Positions 1 to 10,682 of a DNA stretch of 64,000 bases are shown here, one piece after another; position 1 is the stretch's first letter; every line of letters starts with the position of its first letter. The notes beneath the pieces were generated by a model that saw only the letters and a list, made by a program, of their open reading frames with translations, did no database searches and was not told the DNA's origin. Made by a program: the position numbers and the translations under genes. The DNA comes from Daedaleopsis sinensis (Eukaryota; Basidiomycota; Agaricomycetes; Polyporales; Polyporaceae): NCBI GenBank assembly GCA_033807695.1, contig CM066311.1:1054001-1118000 (forward strand), given 5' to 3'.

Positions 1-2110
1 CATGCTTAATGGAGATAGCAAGGTCAGTCACACGGCTCTCCTCTCAATGGGAAGAGAGCAGCCGTACAGATTGGAGTATATCCCAGGAATCTTCGCTGCC
101 GTCACACTGTCAGGCAGTGGAGACAGCCACCGCTCAGGCTTCCATTCCATGGCATCCTCACCCCAGATCGCCTTGTTGCAGTTGGAGGCGAGAAGCCCGA
201 CGACGACAGTGGTGTCCTTCGGGATTGGTATCTCTTTAATCATCGAGCCGTCGATCCCCTTAATCGACTGGGAGAGCGGAAGGACAACGTCGGCCCGCGT
301 CCTAAATGAGAAATGATAAGTACAAAGGCGCTTCGGTAGAGACGAGCGCACAGTACTTACTCCCTGAACACGTTCGCAATGGGTGCATGACTTCGCCCAA
401 GTGCGCGTGCAGTCAGATCACGCGGAGGATGCCAGGATACATCACGATGGAGCGTACTCACAGACGAAGTGTCTCCCTACAGACTGCATCCAAGTATGGA
501 AGAGATATGAGCTCGTCGTAGTCGAGGTCTTGACCTTTCGAGGCTTCTAGGATCTCTCTCCGGAGCCTCTCTTGCACCTCGGGGTTTTCAGTAAGGAGCT
601 GGAGCGTGACAGCAATTGCGTTGGATGTCGTGTCCATTGCGGCCAGAATAAACGTTCTTCATCGCATACGCTATCGCGTTACCGCTGAGTCCAAACGGGG
701 CAAAGGTACTTACGACATCTGACCAATTAGCTCCTCTTCGGGAAGTTTGTCTTCTTGAGATGCACCCATGTTTTCTCGCACTAGAACTCACGTTAGCGAA
801 TGTATTCTGAGACGCACACACGCACTTACGCAATATACTCATGATGTCCTTGCCCTCCCCAATTTGCCTTATGACCGCCTCATCGCCCTGCTCCAGAGCA
901 CGCTTTTTGTCCTCGTATATCTCGGTAGAACGGGCATGCATGATGCTAGCGATACTCTTCACCTGATGTATGCCTTCGTGAGGTATAATATCCAGAACCT
1001 TTCCTCGGAACCATGGGCTGCCGACGTCGGGGATGTAGGGAAGAAGGCGGCGCAGGAGGGAGGTCTTCGCCTGGCCGGATCTTGCCGTGTGGTTCATGAG
1101 GTTTATGTTAAGCGAAAGATGATAGTTTGTGAGAGGTAATCTTAGTGAGTTTAGTCACGGAGGAACAGTCGTGAGATTGAGACGTACTGGAAGGCTTTGA
1201 TTGCAGTGCCAAAAGCGTCTGGAGCGTCTGAAGTGAGCGGATCGAACGAATATCCCAGCCCAGCTTGACCAATCAGTTCAAGAGCAGCGCGACCCATCCA
1301 GACAATTATGTCGAGCTCGACCGCATCCACATTTTTGTTCACTTGAGATTCGATAGCTGTTGTCAACTACGGAGGACCAAGGAATGAGCGCGAGCGACGA
1401 CCAGCAGGTAGGAAGGAGATTACCCGGTTCCCGACTTCATTGAATATCGGAATGATCCGTCGCATATGAGCGATCGAAAATACCGGGTTCAGCATTTTGC
1501 GCTGCTTTCGGTGACGCTCTCCTACAGTGATCATTGGTAACGCGCAGCAACAGATGCTTCAGGAACCATCTGACCTAGCGTCGCAAGAAGACCTGGTCCA
1601 AGTTCTAATAACATGCTCCTAAACACACGTGTATCTCAGCGTAGGCAGCTTCTTTCGGCACAATGCCAGTGTAAGCACGTACTTGATAAACCACGCAGTT
1701 TCTTCGAATATATGCTGGTCCTTGACGATTATGTTGTGGATCGCTGTGGGGTCAAACACAAACAATATCCTATGCTGGTACAGAATGAAATTCATTACGC
1801 CAAAGAAAGAGTCGTATCATACCCCAAGGGGTCCAGTTAGCTTCGCAACTCCCGGATATGTTTCGATGAGATACCGGAGAAAGGTCCATCCATCCCTGTT
1901 CAGGAATTGTGGGATATTCCCTGGAATACCTGTAAGTATGCAGACGGGCATAATCTAGTGCCGCAGAGCTGACATACCGTACAGGAATGAAGGGGATGCA
2001 GGGCCCGGTATGTTGTCAAGGGATGACTTGGTGATGATTTGACGGAAGTATTTCCACACAATCCACGATACGACGCATGTCACTATCCATTGCAGTAAGG
2101 AGCCAGTCAT
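1..2110 (-). CDS. Cytochrome P450 monooxygenase, intact but cut by the left edge (CYP-A)
   Basis: Haem-thiolate monooxygenase, probably ER-anchored by its N-terminal hydrophobic helix (MTGSLLQWIVTCVVSWIVW). At least ten exons read on the minus strand with GT-AG junctions. Order: proline hinge NIPGPASPSF; HRKQRKMLNPVFS (C-helix region); I-helix AAMDTTS; K-helix ETLRL (ExxR); WKPERW (PERF type). The last visible intron acceptor sits at about position 5 and the next exon starts with CATG. In the related gene at 50.6-53.0 kb this exon carries the FLGGGRAC haem loop, so the haem cysteine of this copy lies just outside the window. I see no frameshift or in-frame stop in the visible exons. The architecture resembles basidiomycete CYP5144/CYP5150-type enzymes, but the family number is uncertain. 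The start at 2110 gives a complete anchor and hinge. Substrate unknown. Confidence 0.9.
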
Positions 2111-3185
2111 CTTCGGCGGCGTTGCGCAGGGCTAGTTGGGGATGCAATGAGCTAACCTACCCCTGGAGGCCGGAGATATATAGCATCCCCAGAAGGTTCA
2201 AGGTGCCTGAAGAACGTCACTGAGAGCGAGAACGACAGCACCCGTATGGAAGGAAGCTGTCATCGTATAAGTCCCCTGTGATCCCTATGAGGACAAGTGA
2301 TATACTCACGTTACTGACCCTTTCTCTCGAGGGCGGTTCAAGCCGCTAGCTCACGGCTACAACAAGCCTTTGCTGTTGGACATTGTGACTCGTGGACATC
2401 TTCGGATTTTACTCGACGACGCCTGTAATATGAGTTCCAAGGCAGTACCGTACTGTGTCGGCGCATTCTCAGTACCTGTTAGATGCATGGGGCTTCTGAG
2501 CAAAGGCAATTGGAAGCGAATGTCAACCGTGTGATTTCTTCCTTACGGCTGGATGAGAATCGTATGAGTTGAGTTCATTCTATTTGCGTATGAAGCTTCC
2601 TCCAGAGAACGGCGGGCACACGCGACTCAATCTGTACCATGAGATGCTTGAAAGAGACCGTAGAGATGGAGCATTTCAGTCGTGGTGAGAAGGAGTGGGA
2701 ATGGCTGTTACTTGGATGTATGCGAGGCGTCGATATCGCGTCCATGTTCAACGACTAGTACTCGGAGAGGTTAGAAACAGGCGTCACGGTCATAAGAATC
2801 TGAATAATGAGGATTCCCACGATCACGGGAGCGCTTCTTCACCGGCGTCTCCTCAGCTGAGGGTCGTGCTGAGTCCTCCTCCTCAGCTGCACCGGGCTTC
2901 CTGCATGCCTGAACGTTCGAACGGTTGCACTCGGACTACGGTAGTAAACCACGGTGGGTTGGTTTCTTGCCTATGCACCGGCATGTGATGACACTATAGC
3001 ATAATATCAAGCCCTGAGCCGCTCCTAGTCCGAATCCCGAGCTTCAAGCTTCAAGTTCGATCGCATGTACGCATTCGAGCACATCATCGGATTCGTTGCA
3101 AGCAGCACTGGCAGAACATCGCTCTTCTTATCTCAAGTACTCAATGAATAAGCCGAGCCGGGTGCAGCTTGAATACAGTGGGGGA
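2111..3185. other. Intergenic, no gene seen
   Basis: Lies between the 5' end of CYP-A and the 3' end of the Gas1-like gene. It should hold the CYP-A promoter. Open frames here are short and of chance composition, with no family resemblance. Confidence 0.5.
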
Positions 3186-3962
3186 TCATGCAGAGCCGTC
3201 CTCGGAAATGAGCATAGCGCGTGCAGCGCGAGTGCCCTATGCAAGATCCGTCCTCTCTCAGTGGATTTACAGAGTAGAGGCACCGATAACTACTCACAAC
3301 GGCCCCAGTGCCATGATACGTCCCGCTCTCCTCCCTGCGCGGCTTCTGCGCCGGCGCCTGGACGACGACGCAGTTCCCGAAGCCGCCGAGCGTCGAGAAC
3401 GAGACGAGGCACTTGTCCTTGGTCTTCCCGCCCGTGCACTGGCTTGGAATCAGAGTTGTAATCTGCTGCGAGGTGACATTGGAGGGGTTCTGCGGCGCCG
3501 ATGTCAGCTCTGATACAGCACTGACGATTGGGGTCTGCGCACCGTCTCGCCGTTCACGGGTACATGGGCGGGCTCCCAGTTCTTCCCGGTAGCAATCACG
3601 TCGACGCTGGCGGAGATGATCTGGCGCGACCCGAAGATACCGCTACGCCCAGGCAGGTGTGTATCAGTTATCAGCGCGGGGGCGATATCATATAGGAAGA
3701 TGACTGACGTGTCGAAGTTCTCGATCGTGGCGTTGAACGTCCCGAGGGTGCCGTTGACCTTGAGCGGGACCGCGGTGGACGAGTCGAGCATCTGGGTGAT
3801 GTTCACGTCGCCGCACGGCTTTGCGACTGATGGAAGCTGGACGTCGCCCCGCTGTGCTTTGCCTTTCACGCCAAGCGCGGGAGAGATGATGGCAGACGCG
3901 TGGGCGTGGAGGGAGATGCTGAGGAGGAGTGCGGCGATAGCGGCGACGTTCTTGCAGATCAT
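3186..3962 (-). CDS. Small secreted Gas1/Egh16-like protein
   Basis: Four exons (3962-3709, 3642-3543, 3489-3298, 3236-3186) give 198 aa. Residues 1-23 are a clear signal peptide (MICKNVAAIAALLLSISLHAHA). The mature part has a PCGDV motif, a middle segment around IFGSRQIIS, a CTGG...CLVSFST segment with GGFGNCVV, and a short basic tail GTRAARAM. This pattern matches the fungal Gas1/gEgh16 group (Egh16-like virulence factor family), first described in appressorium-forming pathogens but common in saprotrophic basidiomycetes. Role unknown; extracellular or cell-wall location is inferred from the signal peptide. The C-terminal exon is short and its splice sites were chosen for frame and family likeness. 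An alternative is read-through to a stop about 60 nt downstream of the donor. Confidence 0.7.
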
Positions 3963-4699
3963 AATGGCAACAGAGGGCGAGAGAGTCGTGAAGAGAGATG
4001 AAGGAACGTGAGGGAATTGAGTTTCGGTAAAGCCCTAAAAGATGTGCAAGAGAAAGCTTCAAAAGAGGGCCAGCCTCAACAGTAGATCGAAAAGAAGGAT
4101 GAGGATGAGGGAGATGGAGGCGTCTGAAAGAGGGTTGTTCTTGTTATATAGTGTCGGCCTCGCCTCGCCCCACGATGCGCGGCGTCAGCGCGTCACTGTC
4201 CTCGTAGCCTGACAAGGGAGAGTGTCGCAGAAATTCGGAGGGACGACGCCGTGAACGCCGTGATGGGCGCGTCGATAACCAATACAGAACAAGGCGGTCC
4301 TATTCATCGTCTATAATGGCGGTCATGAGGAGGAGGACCTGGGCTGGGCTAATGTTCAGTCAAAACACCATCATCGCCACTGGAAGTATTGACACTCACC
4401 TACGCCAGTGTGATGCAGCTTCCGCGTACACAGATCACTGCCGCTGCGATATGCTATTCATTCCGAGCATGCATTCATTTCAAGCATGCTCAACAGTACG
4501 CGTTGAATAGATACACCGGCCGCACATTGTGCGTCGATGTAGGAGCATGAAAGAGGTCGAGCATGAGAATGGAAACACGCACCATGATCGAAGTCAGCAA
4601 ATCGGGATACTCCATCCATGATGCATGACTCCGCGCCGCGCGGTCTGGTTGTGCTGAAGTAGGACTATCCGTAGTCCTATTCATGAGATCGTATTAGGG
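3963..4699. other. Intergenic with Gas1-like gene promoter
   Basis: Pyrimidine-rich (on the minus strand) leader next to the start codon, then the TATA-like site listed separately. Towards 4700 it holds the 3' flank of the F-box gene. No gene seen. Confidence 0.5.
4144..4151 (-). promoter_or_regulatory. TATA-like box upstream of the Gas1-like gene
   Basis: The minus strand reads ctatataa about 185 nt upstream of the start codon at 3962, followed by a pyrimidine-rich stretch. The position fits a core promoter; not proven. Confidence 0.4.
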
Positions 4700-6325
4700 C
4701 TATTGGTACAGGTTCAACTTGAAAGCACACCGGGTGTGTCTGGACAGGATCGGAGAAGCACTGATGTCTACTTGATCAATCAGAGCACGCAGTCTCTCGA
4801 CAACGTTCTCCAAGTCAGGGTTTTCGGGAAGGATTGGCTTCGTCTTCCTGGAAGTTGTCCACTGAATCGCCGTGAACGACTCCAACGGCCGGGCGCCCCT
4901 TTCAGCGCGAGCGGTAGCGCAGGCGACCAGCGACCGGGCGATACTGTACAGGACCTTGTTTGTGCGCGTATAAAGCGTCACATGTATCGACCGCAGGGCC
5001 GGACACAACAGTTCTTGTCTGTCCTCGCGGTGGCCAGGGCCGAGAGGGGTGAGTGCGCCGATCATCCTCGAAACGTCGCAGGCCGCATATGTGATCGTGA
5101 TGCTCCGCAGCGTAGGATACGCCCGGAGTACGGCCGCCCACTGGGGCACGGGGTGCGTGCCGCAGACCGACGAGAACGTGAGGTGCGTGAGGCGGTCGGA
5201 CGGACAGAAGGGCACGAAGTCGCCAAACCGAGGGAAGGCAGCCCACGGAATGTCTTTGGGTTCTCTCCCGATTCGGACCTCGACTCGAGGAGACGCACAG
5301 GTCCCTTCCGAGTCGGCAGGTATCGAAACGTGGAACCGGCCGTCGTCGCTGGATACGGTCATCGCAGTAGCGTTCTCCGACTCGAGCATTCGGCGGATGC
5401 AAGGACCCAGGATGTCTGAGATCGCTGCATGGCTAGATTCATATGTCCATCTTATGCCATCCCCAACGGCGACTTTGACGGCGCACGACATGGGGAAGGA
5501 GATGAGCCTGTTGACCGAGGAGATGACAGGGGTGCTGTTCTGGATGATGTATGTCCGCAAATAAGGAAGATCAATTGAAGCTGCTGCATTGCGCAAATCG
5601 GATGTAGATGTGTTGCAAAGTGTTATCCCCGACAGGTCAAGGGTCTCGAGACGGTGACTGGATCTCAAAATTGCGACCAAATCTGCAAATGAGAGCCGGT
5701 GGTAGCGACAGCATTCGCAGTTGAGCGCAAGAGATTGGAGGTGTGCATAGATGGCGGGATTTTTAGGAAAAGGCATGCCAGATAGCTTGAGAGTGTGTAA
5801 TTGGGGATATAACATGGGGGAGAATGACATGGGGAGGAAATGCCCGTAGTAGGTTCGCCAATCGGCTACACACACATCGAGCTTCACCAGGGAAGGCATG
5901 GCGTATCGGAAGAGCGCGAGAAGTGGTGGGCAGATGATGGTCCATTCGAGGCAAAAAATGCGAATCCGGTGCGCGTTGTGAGGTCGAGAGAGGATAGGGA
6001 GCAGCCTTTCCAACGTCTCTTGGGGCAGCTCGTGGAAGAGGATATCCAGGGGCGCTTGACCGGAGCGTTCTAGGCAGAGCTGGAGCCACCCAATGGGGAC
6101 TTCAGGGTATGCGCGAATGTTCTTCCACAGACTAGCAGTAGAACACGCGAGGGCATTCCAGTCCCTACATACGAGTCGCAGTGGCATCCAACGGGTTGAA
6201 AGGGCCGTATCACTTGCGGGGACAGCGACAATGGAGACGATGTCCACTAGAAGCTCACGCGGAAGATCCCGGATGGTTGCATGCGGCTCAAGCACCTCAT
6301 GCAGCGTTACTTCTGAACACTGCAT
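4700..6325 (-). CDS. F-box protein (541 aa, single exon)
   Basis: Uninterrupted 541-codon frame. Residues about 18-70 form an F-box (IRDLPRELLVDIVSIV ... RLVCRDWNALACS.. LWKNI), the Skp1-binding motif of SCF ubiquitin-ligase adaptors. The rest is a leucine-rich, LRR-like array typical of the very large F-box family of agaricomycetes (for example SLVKLDVCVADW, RLETLDLSGITL, LTHLTFSSV). The target is unknown. These genes expand and diverge rapidly, so orthology cannot be assigned. It has no introns, unlike nearly every neighbour. Confidence 0.85.
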   Translation of the reverse strand: MQCSEVTLHEVLEPHATIRDLPRELLVDIVSIVAVPASDTALSTRWMPLRLVCRDWNALACSTASLWKNIRAYPEVPIGWLQLCLERSGQAPLDILFHELPQETLERLLPILSRPHNAHRIRIFCLEWTIICPPLLALFRYAMPSLVKLDVCVADWRTYYGHFLPMSFSPMLYPQLHTLKLSGMPFPKNPAIYAHLQSLALNCECCRYHRLSFADLVAILRSSHRLETLDLSGITLCNTSTSDLRNAAASIDLPYLRTYIIQNSTPVISSVNRLISFPMSCAVKVAVGDGIRWTYESSHAAISDILGPCIRRMLESENATAMTVSSDDGRFHVSIPADSEGTCASPRVEVRIGREPKDIPWAAFPRFGDFVPFCPSDRLTHLTFSSVCGTHPVPQWAAVLRAYPTLRSITITYAACDVSRMIGALTPLGPGHREDRQELLCPALRSIHVTLYTRTNKVLYSIARSLVACATARAERGARPLESFTAIQWTTSRKTKPILPENPDLENVVERLRALIDQVDISASPILSRHTRCAFKLNLYQ

Positions 6326-7485
6326 GTTGTCTTGTTGAGGGCCGTCCTGACTCGTCGGTATCAGTGTCAGTACTGTAGCTATATGAAGTCACATAGAGAT
6401 CACCTACGACGCTCGGTACTCGTAGGAGGCAGTGAGAGGGAATGTGCTGATAAATTGCGTAGTATGATCGGCGAGATCAGAGTTCAGTAGACTGACCCGG
6501 AGTGTGGATGAAGGGATGTAGTATGCTTACTGGACTCGAACCGTAGCGGCTAGGTCCTGTTGTATGAGTGTGACCGAGGCTGGAGTAGGCCGGAGTCCTC
6601 TTGTGCGGGGTGTTAATCGATAACCGTAGATCAAGTCCCTCCACGCCCTGTCAATAGTATGGACATTGTATTAGAAAAGCCACCGCTCGGTGTCCATGTC
6701 GAATGACTCACGAAGTTTGCTCGACGTTCAGCGACCAACGGGTGGCCTCCTCACAGATTAATGGAGTGTGAGGCGTGTGTCGTCCAGAAAGCGTATCGGG
6801 ACGAGTCTGCTGGCCAAGGCGCGCAAGTTATATGACAGTAGTTGCTCAAATTCTCAAGTCGCAGTACAAGTTCAAGTTTTCAACGACGGTGCGCCACCGT
6901 GTAGTGTAAGCGCCTGTTCGACTTGCTTAATCATCATGCTGATGTTGTCTCGCATGCCCGGACGCCCGCGCCCACCGCGGGTCTGTACATGTGTTGAGAT
7001 GATCTGGAGGAGGTATCTTGGAGGCGCCATCTTGGGTGACAGCTGTTTTCTGTAAGAGTCCTCCTCCTGATTCGTAACGCAAGATTGTGTTGACTACGAC
7101 TACTGTTAAGGCTAATCGGACCGCAATGAGGGCGTCGATATGGATCAGATGGTGATGAGTGCGACGATGGGAGTCTTAAATGAATGCAGAGGGGCGGGAG
7201 GGTATCAGTAGGATCGCGACCACTTACCTTTACAGAAGTTGGCACTGAACTTACAGCCAGCAACCCACGTCGTATGGCGCCGAGAATGTGAACATGCAAA
7301 GTTACAATATATACAGAGCCTACCCACTCTCCGCCGTATCCACCCGTCCACTCTCGCCCCGACCAGAGCAGCATCCATCCCAGCCGGACCCCAAGACGAC
7401 GTTTTGCCACTAACAGTGACATCCCCGGTCCTCGCCACACTTCCCGTACCGCACAGTCCGCAAAGCGTGCCACGAGAGCGCGTCC
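6326..7485. other. Intergenic, no gene seen
   Basis: About 1.2 kb between the start of the F-box gene and the 3' end of SPC2. Both strands hold only short, stop-interrupted, Arg/Cys/Ser-rich frames with no recognisable motif. Confidence 0.45.
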
Positions 7486-8765
7486 CTACTCGGTCTTGCC
7501 GTCCATGACGCGCCCCACGGTCTCTCCGACCCAGCGCTCGAAGCCCACCTGGTCGAGCACGCCGTTCTCGTCGAAGAACGCTGTAAATGGCCGCTCTTCG
7601 TTCGACCGCCCCCGTCCGAGGAGCGTCTTGCCGCCCGCGGCGGAGCGCACGTACGTCAGGCCGAGTGCGTATCCTGGCGGTGATTGTGGGGAGGAGGGCG
7701 TCGTGCGTGCGTTGATGGTTATCCGCTCGGTCACGATCTGCATGGAGGCGCGCGTGAGCGAGAGCGGGACGGAGATGAGAGGCTGCGTACACGCTTGTCA
7801 AACGTCTTGCGCTTCCCTACGAACACGATGTCACCTTCGACGAAGTATGCGTACAGTGTTTGTGTGAGTGTGAGGAGGACATAGCTGGATTCTCCCGTGT
7901 GAGTTTGCGCTGTGCTTGAGACGTGGTGTTGTGCTTACAGGATCACGCCGGCCCATACACCGGGTTTGCTTTGCTCGAAGGGAATGCGCCAGCCGTACAG
8001 GCCTGTTCCACCAGCGACGAGCACGGAGAGCCAGCCGAGGGCAAGTCGGACATCCGTATGTGTGTGTATTTGTTTGAAGAGGTCGGGTCGTGAGAGGAAC
8101 TGTTCAGGAACAAGGTCAGTGATTGCATAGCGCTAACAGGGGCGAGACCTAGGGAAGGGCGATACTCCGGTGGAGCGTAGGATAGCGCAGCACGACATGC
8201 GTATGTGTCCTATGTCATATTCGCGACCATGAGGTCATGGAACCTCAGAGCTCGCAGTAGAATGTTCAACAACACTATGCACGAGGGCAGCGATAACAGA
8301 GGGTGGGCATAGGTAGGGTGCAGAGTGCGCTGTTGGTCGTCACACGACACTGCCCATGTTGTGCCAGGATATCTGCTCGAGTATAGCAACACTCGTAGTT
8401 ATCAGACAAGGGGCAGTGGGGGATGATAAGTGGGTGCCTCGGCACACTGATAGGCACAGTGCCCCGAACCCCACCATCCACCCTCTCGCCGTGTCGCGTA
8501 CAGCAGCGCGTAGAGAGACATAAAGGAGAGCAGAAAGAGCACGTACTCGTTTGAGAGCGTCGTCGCACGCGTGTTTCATGTCAGATACACTCGCGTTGTT
8601 GACCTTGACCACCTCGCGCTCCTCCCCGGCCACGGGTACTAGGAGCGCGCTCACGCCGACAGATGGGGCTATCGGCGCGTCGTCCTTCGCGGGGACCGGT
8701 GGGGGAGCATCGCCATTTTGCGTTGTGGAAGCGGAGTCTGCTGCCTTGCGCGTGCGCGGGGCCAT
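7486..8765 (-). CDS. SPC2: Signal peptidase complex subunit 2 (Spc2/SPC25)
   Basis: Four exons (8765-8547, 8099-7939, 7884-7791, 7737-7486) give 241 aa. Non-catalytic ER-membrane subunit of the complex that removes signal peptides from secretory proteins; it links the complex to the translocon. Visible: a cytosolic N-terminal part ending in DALKR; two transmembrane hairpin segments (LALGWLSVLVAGGTGLYGW and VWAGVILYVLLTL..LYAYF); the family-typical EGDIVFVGKRK after TM2; a cytosolic C-terminal domain with PPGYALGLTY and FTAFFDENG. Length is normal for fungal Spc2. It starts divergently from ERG2 copy A across a 514-bp intergenic region. Confidence 0.9.
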
Positions 8766-9279
8766 GCTGTTGTTCTTGAGCAGGAGGGTTGTCTCGTGTG
8801 GTTTTTGAGTAGTTTGGCGGCAGTCGTTCCCAGCTCGTATTCGGAAGTTCTGAGGGAGATATGCGAGGCTGCGCGGGGAGTTTTGCGGTGACGAGGAGCG
8901 ATAACACGGTAAACAGGGGGCGTTGGTGGGGGAAGGCAAGGGGAGGGTGACAGACGGGAGCGAGGAAGACACGACGACGGTACACGCACCAATTCGGCAA
9001 AACGCGCTCGTGCAGGCGGGCAACGTGGCCAAGCGCTTGAATGACTCCTTGTGTTGCGTTGGTTCAGGCACTTGGTTCGAGTTGGAGGTAAAGCCTGGTT
9101 CGCACTGCTACGAGTCGAACTGGTTCGAACCACGCAGGGACACAGTGTCATTTGTGCTGACGACCGCGAATAATGTCGATCGTTCGACTTTGCAGACGCC
9201 CGCCCGCCAGGTACATACATAAGACTCGCCCGCCCAGCTCGTTCCATGACCTCAACGCCCCGTGGTCGTCGTACTCGAG
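8766..9279. promoter_or_regulatory. Divergent promoter region of SPC2 and ERG2 copy A
   Basis: 514 bp between two head-to-head start codons. It contains a perfect 12-bp palindrome, tggttcgaacca, at 9121-9132, near two related half-sites (cttggttcgag at about 9071 and gagtcgaac at about 9112). The part from about 9151 is repeated upstream of ERG2 copy B. No gene seen. Confidence 0.5.
9121..9132. promoter_or_regulatory. Perfect palindrome tggttcgaacca
   Basis: 12-bp two-fold symmetric site in the shared SPC2/ERG2 promoter. It could bind a dimeric regulator. No tRNA fold surrounds it although it resembles a T-loop. Function is inferred from symmetry and position only. Confidence 0.25.
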
Positions 9280-10207
9280 ATGGTTGTGAAGAAGGCAGGA
9301 GCTAAAACGCCTCAGGCGGCAGACGAGCCTGCGGCTGGCCTCGTGAAGTGGATGAAGCGTCTCGTCATGGTGGTCTTCGTCTACATGATATGCAGCGTCC
9401 TCGACCGTGTCAAGGTACGTCTCTTCGCCTCTGCTCCCCGGTCGCACTCAGTCTGACATTGTCTCAGGACCGGTGGTACGTCTTCACGCCCGAATACCTC
9501 CACGAGCTCGCACAGTCAGCGGTGCAAGCACACCCGAACGACATCGACGCCATCATCCCTTACATTGTCTCCAACCTGACGACAGAGTACTCGCCACGCG
9601 TCATCGCTATCAACCCTGACTCGTCCGAGTGGGTGCTCAACAATGCAGGAGGGGCGATGGGTGCCATGTACATCATTCACGCCAGCATCACCGAATACCT
9701 CATCATCTTCGGCACCCCGCTGGGCACGGAGGGCCATACTGGTATGCACACCGCGGACGATTACTTCAACATCCTTGTCGGGGAGCAGTGGGCGTTCAAC
9801 CCGCCAAACCTCAAAATGGAGGTATACCCTCCAGGGTCTGTGCACCACCTCCCGCGAGGCCACGTCAAGCAATACAAGATGCACGAGGGCTGCTTCGCGC
9901 TTGAATATGCCAGGGGTGAGTGACTGTCTGTTGTCGTGCACGTCTATCCTGTAGACATGCACACGAGGGCATAGACGCGTATTCAGGCAAGCGTGCTGAC
10001 TCGTCTACTTTAGGTTGGATCCCGCTCATGCTACCATTCGGTCTTGCCGACGTCTTCTCATCCACACTCGACTACTGGTCATTCTACCACACTGTTCGCA
10101 TCACCGCGCGCGAGAACATCCGCAACCTCCTTGTTGGGAAGATTTAGACGAGCAAAAGTATTTCGATGCTAATGTATGCACATATGTAGTGATCTATCTT
10201 GCATAAT
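9151..10207 (+). repeat. Tandem duplication unit 1 (ERG2 copy A with flanks)
   Basis: Sequence from about 130 bp upstream of the start codon to about 60 bp beyond the stop is repeated at 10549-11628 in the same orientation. Shared 5' words include gatcgttcga.tttgcag and a cata-rich stretch. Shared 3' words include the agtat.tcgatgcta.tgt segment after the stop. Introns are at the same places. Confidence 0.85.
9280..10147 (+). CDS. ERG2: Sterol C8-isomerase ERG2, copy A
   Basis: Three exons (9280-9414, 9468-9915, 10014-10147) give 238 aa. Member of the ERG2/sigma-1 receptor family; it moves the delta-8 double bond to delta-7 in ergosterol synthesis (fecosterol to episterol) in the ER. Residues about 20-40 form the N-terminal membrane helix (RLVMVVFVYMICSVL). 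Then follow DRWYVF, the conserved INPDSSEWVLNNAGGAMG block, HASITEYLIIFGTPLGTEGH with the acidic/His residues of the ligand pocket, the MHTADDYF, HLPRGHVKQYKM and C-terminal DVFSSTLDYWS membrane-facing segments. All family landmarks are present. The ATG at 9280 was preferred because it gives a short basic N-terminus like copy B. Confidence 0.93.
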
Positions 10208-10682
10208 GCGTTGGAAAGATCTCTTTGAACCCGTGTTCAACATTACATGCATTATGATACGAGGGCTGCCAAGCTTACGCAGCGCACACCGGCGGTCAAA
10301 ACTGCCCGTATCTCAAACATAACAACGCAGTCGCACTGGCACTCGCCTTCTGAGTATCAAAGCAGTCCTCGTTAACCCCTGGAACCGCTCGCAACGCAGT
10401 TCGGGCGCCGTGACCTGGTGAGTAGTGAATATTTTTCCAGCGTTGGCACATGCTCATGACCGTTGCACATTTTGTCTTGGCATGAAAAAGGTGCCATGTT
10501 TCATCGCTATTGGTCAGAAGAGCTTGCACATGCGGGGGAACCACGATGTCGTGCTGACGAGCGTGCCATCTCGGACGAAATAATGCGCGATCGTTCGATT
10601 TTGCAGGCGGGCGCCCTCCGTTCCGCGGGTGCATATACATAGGACTGGTTAAAGTCCTTGGACTCTCTATATCGCGCTCAAC
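10148..10682. other. Spacer between the ERG2 copies
   Basis: Holds the 3' flank of copy A, about 340 bp with no detected gene, and the duplicated promoter of copy B (from about 10549). The minus-strand open frame across it has no family resemblance. Confidence 0.55.

Noticed and set aside
9112..9140. tRNA-like T-loop word (ggttcgaac)
   Set aside because: It is part of a 12-bp palindrome and no acceptor or anticodon stem can be folded around it.
10296..10640. 114-codon minus-strand frame between the ERG2 copies
   Set aside because: It overlaps the duplicated ERG2 promoter and has no motif; chance frame.
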